NCBI RefSeq assembly: GCF_905475395.1 | Contig: NC_058339.1 | Coordinates: 81,000,520-81,064,519 of the forward strand | Origin: Chrysoperla carnea | Lineage: Eukaryota; Arthropoda; Insecta; Neuroptera; Chrysopidae | Direction: 5' to 3' | Length of the DNA stretch: 64,000 nucleotides | Part shown: positions 12,901 through 22,735 of the stretch, piece after piece | How positions within the stretch are numbered: position 1 is the first letter of the stretch | How the letters are laid out: each line of letters begins with the position of its first letter | Translations under genes and position numbers: made by a program | The notes under the pieces: model-generated | What the model was told of the DNA's origin: nothing | The model's database searches: none | What the model saw: the letters and a program-made list of their open reading frames with translations, nothing else

Positions 12901-15773
12901 AGGGCAGCTATTATTCTCCAGAATTCAACTTATTTCTTATTTTTTATTGTTTAACGCTCAATACAATTATATTCATTAAATATAAACTATAATTTGTAAT
13001 ACTCTGTTCAAAAGAAGTTATTTGGACAAAACCCCGCAAATCGAACTAAAATGTAGATTTTTTATTTTTAATAAAAGAATTTTCGACAATTTACATCAAA
13101 ATATTTCTAAAACTACTAAATATCACACTGGTGATACTAGTTTTCCCTTGTCATTATTCTCTTTCGATGAATAAATTGAGAAATAAAGAACATTAACTAC
13201 CAAACTTCCATGTAGAAATTAGAAAAATAATGCCAATTAAAAATTTGAAAATATTTCTAGCGGCATTTGCCTTATCTCGGTTTGTTCGCATCTACTTCCC
13301 CTTGGAAATAGTCGAATCATTTGATATATCCTTAACGTCATATTTAATGTAGCGATTGACAAAAAGCTTAGGAAGTCCAAAACTTTGGACACATTTGAGA
13401 GAAATTCTGGTACACCAGCCTAAGATTTTCTGCGTCGCCTGTGACACACGATTCTAAAAAGGGTCTGGAACCATCTTGTTTACGTCAAAAAAGCAGCAGC
13501 GTCTATCCCGAAATGAGAGTTAAGTATTATGAAGGTGAGTGTTGTAACTCGATTTATTTATCGTGATTTTCGTGACGTTTTTAAATGTGAAAATCAAGCT
13601 ACCGCTAAGAGGGAAAATTAATGGCAAACAAAAAATCTAAAACTACTAAATTGCCTCATCAGTGAACTATTTAGTAGTTTTCCCTTCTCATCACCCTCTT
13701 CCGTTGAATAAATTGGAAAATGAAGAACACTTAGCAAACTTCCATGTAGGAAATTAGTGTGAAAGTGGCGCGATATTTAAGAAGGTTAGAACAGATTGTT
13801 ATCGAAACTGAAACCTTCGTTAAAAGCGAAACATTTTCAGCCGGGCAGAGTAAATCTTTATATTATGAAGCAAATAAATGAAAAACTACTTACGTAAAAC
13901 ATGGCATACAATGTTCCGTTACTAAATTATCAAATTTTTGGGTGGCAATTGCATATCGACATTGTTTTTGAAAATTTCTTGAACAAATTCCAATGTCTAA
14001 ATAAAAAATTTATGTATAAAAATTTGCTTGTTTTTCAGTTTAACTAATTTTAATATACTAACTTCTTTGTAAGACTTCTAATTGACCTTCAATTGGAAAT
14101 ATTTCACCCACAAATAAAATTTCTTCATCTTCTGATTCGACATTCTCATTTTTCTCATTATTTTCCGAATTTAATGCTTCCGATGTGGTTTGAATGTTAG
14201 GACACACTGAAAATTATTTAAAAATTAATTTATTCTTAATAATCATTCTTTTACAATTTTTGACGGGAACGGGCTAATACTTAAAAGGATTTTATGTACA
14301 CCTTTACCAAAATTAAGCATTAAAATAATCGCATAAATTCCAAAGACACGGTTGGCGAACAATTTCAGAAATATCCCCAAAAATTATATAAACTTTGATA
14401 AACATCCGCCATCAATCTTATGCGAGTTTGGCCTGTCTTTAGAAACTACAGTAACTATGAAACTTTTTTTGTAAACTTTTACAAGAATATTTTGAAAACA
14501 AATATTTTATATTCGAATATTGAACTTTTCTTTTATCTCTTGTGGTCTAGAAGATGAATTTTAGTAGGAAAACGCGTCGATCTATTTTGTGCGTTAAGTT
14601 TAGAATAGGTTAGCCCATTTTTCGGGTAGATATACCGACAATCACGTGGAAACGAATCAATTAGATAAAAAAACATCAATTCATCGATTTTACTATTATT
14701 TTAAAAAAAATGTTCTAATTTCGTATATAATAAAAAAAAATACTTACAAAATCTTTTCGAAATATTTTCCTCCTGATGTAGGGATGATATCCCCTTTTTC
14801 GTATAAGGGGTAGAAGTAACATCTTCTACGACATTATTTGTGGATAATTTTGTACGTTTCACATCGTTACCCACTGGTGACAAATTAAATTTTCTTTTGG
14901 ATACTGGACCCATAAATGTATCCATTGTGGTACATTGAATATGTCGCATATCTGTAACACAATTCATCATATAATTAGACCTCAAAATTTTCAACAAATA
15001 TTTATAATTTTAATGTTTGCATGTTTATTGCCACCAAAATACTAAAATTTCAAAGATAACAAAAATTTCTCATTTGATTCATTTTTACCTGAGGGCATAA
15101 AATCCCTTTTTGCTTTAATCCCTAATAAAATTCTTATCTACAGATATAATACTTAATACAAAATACAGTCATCAAAAATAATTTAAATATAATTAAAATT
15201 TTAAACTTTTTTTATATAACCTCTATATAGGTACAGCCCATATATACTCATTTTAAAATTTATACATTACAGCATTTAAGATAATTATTTCAATGAATCT
15301 ATTTCTATTTCATGGGAATAGGTTTTTATTTTCATTAACCGTTCTTCACATTTCAAATCACGTTGTTTTTTTCCTCTAGGCGAGAGAAAAAGGAGCTAAT
15401 AAAGCACACGCATGATTATTCAAGATAATTTAAGAGAAAGTGGTTGTTTGTGCAAGCATATACAAGCATGCTTGCACAAACGTGTGGTGTCGGCGGAAAA
15501 TTTAGTATACTAGTCCAGTACTATTAGGTTTTTTCCTCGAAACACAGTTATTGTGAATGGATTTTAATTTTTCTGAATTTTCCGAATTTCTTTTACTTAT
15601 AAGTAAAAAGTTTACCTATTGAAACCTTCCGCTAATGTTTTTATATCCTGTGTTAAGTTAACCGAACCAATTGACGTGTATTTTATCGGAGGAATATTAG
15701 CAGATACTACAGATTGGTCATTTGAGTAATTCACCATCAAAATTCGAAAATCATAAAAAAGTTTATCGCCCAT
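1..15773 (-). CDS. Giant repeat-rich probable nuclear protein, 3' end beyond window (unidentified)
   Basis: I do not recognise this gene. Nine exons join in phase on the minus strand: 15773-15616, 14980-14748, 14206-14063, 13996-13894, 12170-12059, 10553-10273, 9694-9515, 9425-9320 and 6162-1, the last still open at the window edge (about 2490 residues so far). The start codon at 15773 opens with MGDKLFYDF. Residues about 1-130 contain basic, NLS-like stretches (SKRKF, VKRTKL). Exons 3-8 (about 131-439) read as a compact, mostly helical, Cys- and Leu-rich domain without low complexity. Exon 9 begins with basic nuclear-type stretches (SKRLRG, NKKRRKN) and then becomes a Ser/Asp/Glu/Asn/Lys-rich disordered tail made of repeats. 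Weak points: the exon 2 acceptor (GAG at 14981; a better-looking TACAG at 14952 breaks phase) and the exon 6 acceptor (AAG at 10554). Coding status is strong from long phase-consistent joins; function is unknown. Confidence 0.82.
2150..2900 (-). repeat. About 43-residue degenerate acidic repeats in exon 9
   Basis: Diverged in-frame repeats of roughly 40-44 codons. Each contains ELSNDLNVE or a variant (SNNLNLE), then VVEVEKE or VMGEEKE, then STIETNETLNNVS-like text. Five or so copies are readable. They are more diverged than the 39- and 47-residue arrays either side, so they are probably older. Confidence 0.7.
3955..5040 (-). repeat. 39-residue in-frame protein repeats (about 9 copies) with higher-order 468-bp period
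   Basis: A 117-bp unit repeats in frame. The plus-strand anchor GATCTTC falls at 3972, 4089, 4206, 4323, 4440, 4557, 4674, 4791, 4878 and 4995; one step is 87 bp, an in-frame loss of 10 codons. The protein core is LLEDQTSDSKSLSSNVDF followed by ETDKPEEPV. Blocks starting near 4081 and 4549 are nearly identical over about 240 bp, which indicates a recent four-unit (468 bp) duplication. Confidence 0.9.
6770..6880 (+). repeat. Probable 5' LTR of the copia relic
   Basis: Starts TGTTCATTAAACATCA and shares with the downstream copy CTATTGAATTTTTG, GACAATAATATT, GTATATAAAA and the long shared stretch CATTTACTTTACAAATATC. The boundary at the 3' side (about 6880) is where the two copies stop matching; no clean CA end or tRNA primer site could be fixed. 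Confidence 0.65.
8419..8537 (+). repeat. Probable 3' LTR of the copia relic
   Basis: Starts TGTTAAACATCA directly after the end of the pol-like reading frame and ends AGATACA. It matches 6770-6880 apart from substitutions and an expanded A run. Confidence 0.65.
8985..9300. repeat. Interspersed repeat fragment, class unresolved
   Basis: A locally GC-richer block with ACTAGCTGGGAACTACCCGC and, further on, TGTACACGTCATGC and TTGATACCCCAC. These phrases look like the non-coding end of an insect interspersed element, by general resemblance only. It lies in intron 8 of the giant gene, between the copia relic and exon 8. Confidence 0.35.
9776..10168. mobile_element. TTAA-flanked MITE, copy 1 (internally shortened)
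   Basis: The element is bounded by TTAA at 9776-9779 and 10165-10168. Its ends are inverted repeats of about 25-30 bp: GGTAGTACCAGCGCCAAGG at the left, and at the right the complement of GGATATACGAGCGCCAGGG. There is no coding capacity. It sits in intron 6 of the giant gene. A related element lies in opposite orientation at 32923-33507. TTAA target sites are typical of the piggyBac superfamily; assignment to it is inference. Confidence 0.75.
13102..13757. repeat. Pair of about 125-bp direct repeats
   Basis: 13102-13226 and 13634-13757 share CTAAAACTACTAAAT, TAGTTTTCCCTT, a GAATAAATTG block and AAACTTCCATGTAG in the same order, with many substitutions. The 400 bp between them has no reading frame I can identify. 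It lies in intron 4 of the giant gene. It could be LTRs of a tiny relic or an old segmental duplication. Confidence 0.6.
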
Positions 15774-15950
15774 CCTCTAACTATAAGAGTGCATTCCACT
15801 AAGCATTCACAACGCTCGAAATATTTGTTCAGCAGTTCCACATGACGAGCACGAACTTTACGGTCGCGGATAAAACCTCACCAATAACGTCGTTATTTTT
15901 GCTCACACCAAGCCCACAACGACCCATCTGAAAAGGTGGGTCGAAGTAAA

Positions 15951-16440
15951 TGGGGGACATCATGTTCTGACGTCAGATTCGACCTAGTTCTTCGAGTTTC
16001 TTTAATAGCCAATTAAAATCTTAAACGATAAGAGATAGAATAACACTTTAAAATAAAAAGTTGATCCTCATAAAAAAAAACATTTTTCATCTATACCATT
16101 TCTTAAAAAATCGCCATCTTTTGGAGGAAATGCGACAGAAAAATATGTCATTCTTGCATTTAATCGAAAAAATTAGGGGTGAATGCCCTCTATAGCCCTT
16201 GAAAACTTTAAGCTGAAGCAGTCCTCTATAGCGTGTTTTCTTACGATTAAATGCAATAATGACATATTTTTAAATACATTTACCTCGAAATGTTGACGAT
16301 TTTCGAAAAAATGGTTCAGATGTTAGTTTTTTAGGAGGATCAACTTTCTAATTTAAAGTGTAATTCTATCTCTTACCGTTTAGGATCTAAATTGGCTATT
16401 AAAGAAACTCGAAGAACTAGGTCCAATCTGATGTCCCCCA
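15951..16440. repeat. Fold-back element with roughly 200-bp inverted arms
   Basis: The left arm (about 15951-16175) and right arm (about 16225-16440) are reverse complements with scattered differences. Shared text includes GACCTAGTTCTTCGAGTTTC, TTTAATAGCCAATT, AGAGATAGAAT and TGCATTTAATCG. Outer ends carry TGGGGGACATCA. No coding potential is visible. It lies 180 bp upstream of the giant gene's start codon. Confidence 0.85.
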
Positions 16441-16669
16441 TCAAACTCTGCAACTTTTGATTAAATTTTTTTTTTGATTGGTTAACTACAAAACGAGCCA
16501 TTAGTTATTATAGATTAAAATGATCCACCTTGTCTGATTAGGATAAAATGTTTCAAATTGACTCTAAAAAGCTTATTTTCCAAACGAAAGAAATTTTATG
16601 TGAACACATATCTAATAATATGGTGTTGTATAGTTCTGAAACATGTTATACATACAAGTGAAATTTACA

Positions 16670-17028
16670 AAATTTAAAAAACCCTCGACAATTTTTTCGG
16701 GTACGGAACCCTAAACTCGCACTTGGAACATGTCTAAGAATACTCTCCATTAAATTATCTTTTTTATTAGAGCCTTCTCCAAACTGAGCCGATTTTGATG
16801 ATCATGGCTTAATTTTAGTTCGTTCGGGTACGGAACCCTAAGCTCGCACTTGAAACATAGGTAAGAACACTCTCCATTAAATTACCTTTCAAACGAAACC
16901 AAAAAAAATCAAAATCGGTTCATCGATTGAGACGGTACGATGCCACAGACAAACAGACAGACATACACACACACATAGCTGTCAAACTTATAACCCCCCC
17001 CCCTTTTTTTTTGTTGGGAGGTTAAAAA
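16670..17028 (+). repeat. Retroposon-like repeat with internal duplication and poly-C/poly-T tail
   Basis: CGGGTACGGAACCCTAA followed by CTCGCACTTG and CTCTCCATTAAATTA occurs twice, at about 16698 and 16825. The block ends with runs of CAGACAGACA/CACACA, GTCAAACTTATAAC, a C run, a T run and TTGGGAGGTTAAAAA. Endings of this form recur in insect interspersed repeats; the exact family is not determined. Confidence 0.55.
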
Positions 17029-17658
17029 TGTTCTGAAGGACACCCGCTAAATTAGGTACTAGGTTCTAGTGTGGTGTGTACCTGATTGTACTCATTCGCA
17101 TAGAGATATACAAATGAAAAGTGTTAAAACATCATATTTTAAAATAATGTTTATTCTTGCAGAGGATGCAAAAATATAATTTTGATATATTATTAAATAT
17201 TTTTCGATCTAAGTTTTATAAACACATTTTTGATAGGGAAGTATATATATTATAGTTTATATAATTCAAATTAAATTTATATTATTTACTCATAATAAAA
17301 TAATTAATTAATCGTTTTAAATATTTTAATTATTTGTTAATCATACAGGGTGTCTTTCTTCCCATCTACCTGTATATTAAAATTATTTTTTTCGATATTA
17401 AACCAAATTTTGATTTGCGTAGTATTAGCAGTCTGCTTACTATGTGGAGGGGACAACTGAATCGATCGCAACACCATCAATCTCATTCATGAAATATGCA
17501 TGCAAATTAATCGTTAAAAAAATATGTTTATTCTTCAATAGATTATAGACCGCATGACAGAAAGGGTGCTTTGTTAAATGATTATTACATACTTGAAATT
17601 TCGTGAGCGGCTCCCTTTTGGCGAGTCTCTCAAACTTCTATCCACCTTTTTCGAAAGT

Positions 17659-18190
17659 GCAGCGTTTTCAAATGGGCATGATAACGTTATATTTAAGCTA
17701 TCGGTCTGATAAAATACAGCAGGTAATTTGCCAGACACTATGACCAATAGACCTTTTCATCGATTTGCTTTTGTTTCAGACAGTTGTCAAAAAACTATTC
17801 AACCTAACAAAGTTAAATATATTTTATCTTTTTCAAGCAGCGCTTTTTGACAAAGATAGAAGATATAAGATATGTCTTTACTTGATTGAAAACAGTCCGA
17901 AACAAAAAAGAATCATTTTGTAAATGAAAAGCCCTATTGATAACATTAATAATTATTAAACAAAAACATATTTTGTCCAATAAAAATACTGCACCGATGA
18001 GCTTTGCTACCACCATGAACATCCTGTACTAAGTATTTTTGTTTTCCAATACAGTTTACTTTTGCTGAATTGTTTAATAATTATTAATGTTATCAAATGG
18101 TCATAGTGTCCGACAAATTCCAAGTCGCGTTTTTTTTTAGACCGATAGCTTAAATATGACGTTATTGTGCTAATTTGAAAACGCAGCACA
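17659..18190. repeat. Fold-back element with about 100-bp inverted ends
   Basis: 17659-17755 matches the complement of about 18088-18190: GCGTTTTCAAAT, ATAACGT, CATATTTAAGCTATCGGTCT and GGTCATAGTGTC. A second inverted pair (AACATTAATAATTATTAAAC) lies inside at about 17942-17962 and 18071-18093. No open frame of note. Confidence 0.75.
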
Positions 18191-18501
18191 AGCACGTATT
18201 TATCATTTAAAAAAACTCGTTATCTCCCACGGTCTATGATAAATGTTTTTACAAAAATTATGAATATTAAAAATTTGTTCAATACTCTTTTTGTTCGATA
18301 AAAAATTGATGATTTCTAAAATAATAAAATCAATCATTTTGTTTTTAATTCCTATGTATGTATAATTTTTTTTCTAAATAACCACAACTATGCTTCGTTC
18401 AGGAATTCTTGTGATAACAGTATCAGATTTGCGCCAATTTTTGCCTAATAACTTTGAAAGTTGGAGGAGTTTCAATTCCCCTAAACCACTCCAAAAAGAA
18501 A

Positions 18502-18588
18502 CATGTAAAAATATATAAAATAAATATATTCATGTAAAAGTATATAAAATAAATATATTCATGTAAAAATATATAAAATAAATATTTT
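18502..18588. repeat. Three tandem copies of a 29-bp AT-rich unit
   Basis: CATGTAAAAATATATAAAAT plus AAATATATT repeats at 18502, 18531 and 18560; the middle copy has one A-to-G change and the last copy diverges at its end. Confidence 0.9.
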
Positions 18589-19256
18589 CTCTCCGGAATC
18601 GAATCTAGAGGATTTTTGGTCGCTGATCACGAATTCGAGGTTAAGATAAACAATTTTGGGTAAATATTGAAATATAAACATTTCAATTTTTCCCATGTGA
18701 GTGCTTTGACCTTAGTCAGCGAGCTGATATTCTGTAGGAAGCTGATATCCTGTAGAACTAACTACGGCCTACATGTGCTACTAGTCCCGAAAGTCAACGA
18801 AAGATTTTTTAGGCCAAAAACCATCCCAATTAATTTTATTTATTCTTCTGCTTCAGAGGCGCTTGGAAAATATTACAATGTTGTATAAATTAAGGAAAAT
18901 TTTGCAAAATAAATCGCATGGTTAATGTATAGAAAAATTAATTTTACGTTTTTCGATTCAATAATTTTATCTTGTGCAAATATTTTTCATGAACATCACG
19001 GTAACCACTTTAATACTTTTATCGATGCAACTCACGCATACACCTCGCAAATCTCTGTTATTCATCACGTCAAAGCTGATATAGTATTCAGCAAAAATGC
19101 TGTTATGTTAAATTGATTTTTGGTGCCAGGTTTAAAAGCAAAGCCTAACGCCCTTTCCCCCCTCCCTATACTTGAATGAAATATATTTGGTTCTTTTCAA
19201 AATTTCATCTTACTAGTTTATTAACATATTAAATTATTTCGCAAAATAGATTGTTA

Positions 19257-20379
19257 GCTCGTAGCAGAAAAGCATAATCAATTTTTTTACAGTCTGACAA
19301 TGATAGAGGACATTTATACAGTCGCAAACATGAATTTTAATCGAAAAATAAAGCAATGAACTGTCGATCTTGTGGGCAGTAAGACGGATCGGGGTGCGCT
19401 TTTTTGCATTCGATTTGTGAGGGCGTCTACAAATTTTGATAACAAAGGTGACCAGGGAAAATAAAAAATTGGAAACTAAATATTGATTGAAATGAATCTA
19501 ATTTTGTTTCTTGAGGGTTTTTGGGGCCACTGAACTTGAATATCACAACGGTCCCCGACGTTCCTTCCTAGTGACCAGGGCGGACGAAAGGGGGACGCCT
19601 AAAGACGAAATATATTACATATTTTCGTAAAACTCCAAGAGACTATATACTGCCCGTCCTGGACACAAGGTATCTTGGGGGTGGGGCAAATTCGTAGTGA
19701 TATTCGTGTTCAGTGGTCCTGGAAACATCACGAGTAATCAGTTTCGATGATATATGGTACATATTCTCGTAAAACTGCAAGGGGGTCATTTTTGTTGTGA
19801 TATTCGAGTTTAGGGGACCCAAAAATCCCCGAGTAATCAAATTAGACTAATTTCCATCGATATTTAGATTCCAGTTTTTACTTTTTCCCTCATCACTTTT
19901 TCTCACAAAGTTTGTAGAGTTTACGTATTCCCTCAAGAATTGAATGCAAAAATACCGCATCCTGATCCGTTTCGATTCTTTGTGTATCGATGCATATTTA
20001 AAAATTAACATTTGTTGATAAGACAGAGAGAAACTTTGTACAGTCTGCCATTCATTTGAATAAAAGACAAGACTGTTCAATACACTAAAAATTGATTGAC
20101 AGGCGGTTTTCTAGTGTACAAACTTTGACATAACCAACATTAGTAAAAAAATATTGTTGTTAAAAATTGTACACGAAAAAACCGTCTGCCAATCAATTTT
20201 AAGTGTATTGAATAGTCTTATCCTTTAATCAAATGAATGGCAGACTGTAAAAAGATTTTGTCTATGTTTTACAAACAAAAGTTAATTCTAAACTATGCTT
20301 TAATTCGTAATAACTATACTTTATGACCTCTAACATTGACAGACTGTAAAAAAATTGATTATGTTTTTCTGTTATGAGC
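19257..20379. mobile_element. Non-coding TIR element, about 1.1 kb, with a nested hairpin
   Basis: The outer ends are inverted repeats of about 55 bp: 19257-19312 (AGCATAATCAATTTTTTTAC, AGTCTGACAATG) against 20324-20379 (GTAAAAAAATTGATTATG, CATTGACAGACT). Inside, 20035-20122 and 20167-20254 form a second inverted pair that shares CAGTCTGCCATTCATTTGA with the complement of the right arm. No transposase frame is visible, so it would be non-autonomous. Confidence 0.75.
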
Positions 20380-22589
20380 ACTCTAAAACCAGTTTATCCG
20401 AGCCAAAACTACTTGGTGCAATTATAAAATATATGCAAACAAATGCATCACTGATTCGCGTAATTAAATCATCAACGTCAAAAGAGATATTTTAAACAAA
20501 AACTTCGGAACTTATTTAATGACGAAAACTCAACAAGAATCATTAAATATTCATATATAGATAATATAAGATCGATTTTTTTCCGCTTAATACACCTTCG
20601 GATTTTTATCATCCCACCAAAACCAAAAATACTTACAATATTTTTATAAACTAAAAGAATGAGCTTCCATGTGTTAAATACTTCTTTTGCCATAAATCCA
20701 TTATAAAAATGGCAAATGAATATCGAAGAACAGCTCAACACTCCTAAGCAACAAAAATTATATTCAACAGTTCCAGGAGTCGACACGTTATTCACAATCA
20801 AAATTGAAAAACTTATCCATAAAAGTTATTTTGTGTTGATATATCAATTGTACGGACGTATAAATATGTTAAATAGAAAAAACCCATAGTTACAAAATAC
20901 AAACAACGAAGAAACAACACAAAAAAAAACGTCAACCTTTAAAGAATGTGAGGAGGTTTCTATTCTACAAACGTTGAATCATCATTTTACAAATGACTTC
21001 AAATTCTAGGAAAATTTACACTCGAAATGAAAAACGTGTACAATTTAAAATGAATGAATGTTTTAGAATATTTCTCAAAACAAAGACACCTTTGAGTTAA
21101 TGAAATAAAGGGCACACGAAAAATCACATCACTAAATACACTTGGTTTTTATCGCATATTATGACATTCACAAGGCCAACATTTCCGTATGAAATTTGAT
21201 TTCAAATGAAAAAATGTTGAATTACACTTTTTAAAATACTTTATTAAATAAAAATTTATTTTAATTAAACAATTATCACATTACGATACAAAAATTAAAA
21301 ATTATTTTATTCCCCGTATTTATGCATGAATGTTATTATGGCTGTGTTCCGATATACACTGTGAGTGAAGAAAACTGGTTAATGTAAATGGTAGCTGTTG
21401 AATTGGCGCAATGCTACACAATCGTAAAAGGGCGCTCGATTCGAAAAATCGACTGTATAAATATTGCTAATTTGTTTCATTTACTTGATTTTCGGATGAT
21501 ATTGAACAATATTGAATATTTAAATGTTTATCGTATTGTATTTGATATATCTTAAACAAAGATCTTGAATACAAAAATACAGAAACAAAAGCAAAATTGT
21601 TAATTCGAAAATAACAAGAAAGCTATTTCTTTAACTCATTTTTTATCGGAATATTCACAAATGAGGAGGAAATTTCACAAAACAAAAATTCAATTTCAAG
21701 AAATACATCAAAATCTCCATTAAAAATTGTTGGGTGAAAATTTTTATTTTCTTTACCTGGATTTTATAAATAATTCGAATCAGCGATAATTGACAAAAGT
21801 AAAACTATATTAAGACAATTTTAATTAAGGTTATTTTCTGTCAGTAAAATAGTATTGATGGTCTTTTTGGGTGGTTTCGATAATTTTCATAATGTAGACC
21901 TGAGCTGTGGATTACGCCTATGAAAATAATATGACGCCATAAGTATTAAATGATTGAAATTTTATCCCTTAGAAAAACAACTACTCTTCCACCTCTACGT
22001 AGTTTTTATATTTTATAATCGATTCTATTTAATTCTTTGGAATAAACAAATTGGTTTAAATGATTTTCATTACACAACTGTAACTCAAGAATTTAATTTT
22101 ATTATGTCGAATTTTGGCAAATTCTGCATTAAACTTTGAAGTCCACAAGATCAAAATTATATGTCAACTAGATAATTTGCTGAAATGGTTTCCTGACAAC
22201 AAAACAGAATATTGACACTGTGAGCACTGACCAATACTTCACAGTGTAGGTATATTGGAAAACTCCTTATACTGTAGTTGATATTTCTTTATTTGATCTG
22301 AATGGTGTGTTCGATTTTGAGATATATGTGGATTTTGATAAAAAAACTATCGAATTCATGTTAAAATATATGAATAAAATATTTGTTGAATATATAAATT
22401 TCATGATTCATGTGTAACTTGGATCTGTTATGCAAATTTTATAAAAATATTGCTACCAACAGTAATTTCCATTTGATCAAATACAATGCAGATGTACCGT
22501 TGAATAGTGAATAGCCAATATAGGCATAAATATTTTTGCGCCAATAGCAAGGCAGATAAAAACGTACTTGGTAGTGTTTAGTTGTTACA

Positions 22590-22644
22590 GCTGCGCGGCG
22601 CTGTCCCTGACATGGCGTCTACTGGGAGGATAGTTGTATTTTAA
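22590..22644 (+). promoter_or_regulatory. Probable WAC 5' leader with GC-rich block and a 10-codon upstream ORF
   Basis: A sharply GC-richer patch (AGCTGCGCGGCGCTGTCCCT) lies about 130 bp upstream of the WAC start in otherwise AT-rich DNA. It is followed by an ATG at 22612 that opens a short frame ending at TAA 22642-22644, before the main start at 22736. Placement in the leader is inference; no TATA box is evident. Confidence 0.4.
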
Positions 22645-22735
22645 CTATTACAATTGAAATTGTTCATGCTGTTTTTATGACATTAAGTAAACATAAGGCT
22701 CAGTAGCCAAAAATATTTTCCTGAAAACTGCATTG

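Larger units (their letters stand above)
15774..22735. other. Intergenic region rich in fold-back elements, no gene seen
   Basis: The starts of two divergent genes (the giant gene on minus, WAC on plus) bound this 7-kb stretch. It contains the elements listed separately at 15951, 16680, 17659, 18502 and 19257. Between them I see only AT-rich sequence and short random reading frames. Confidence 0.7.

Noticed and set aside
17345..17360. Recurrent ACAGG(G/A)TGT phrases (also near 29803, 36836 and 43664) as element ends
   Set aside because: The shared motif is too short to define an element; no inverted partner or shared interior was found.
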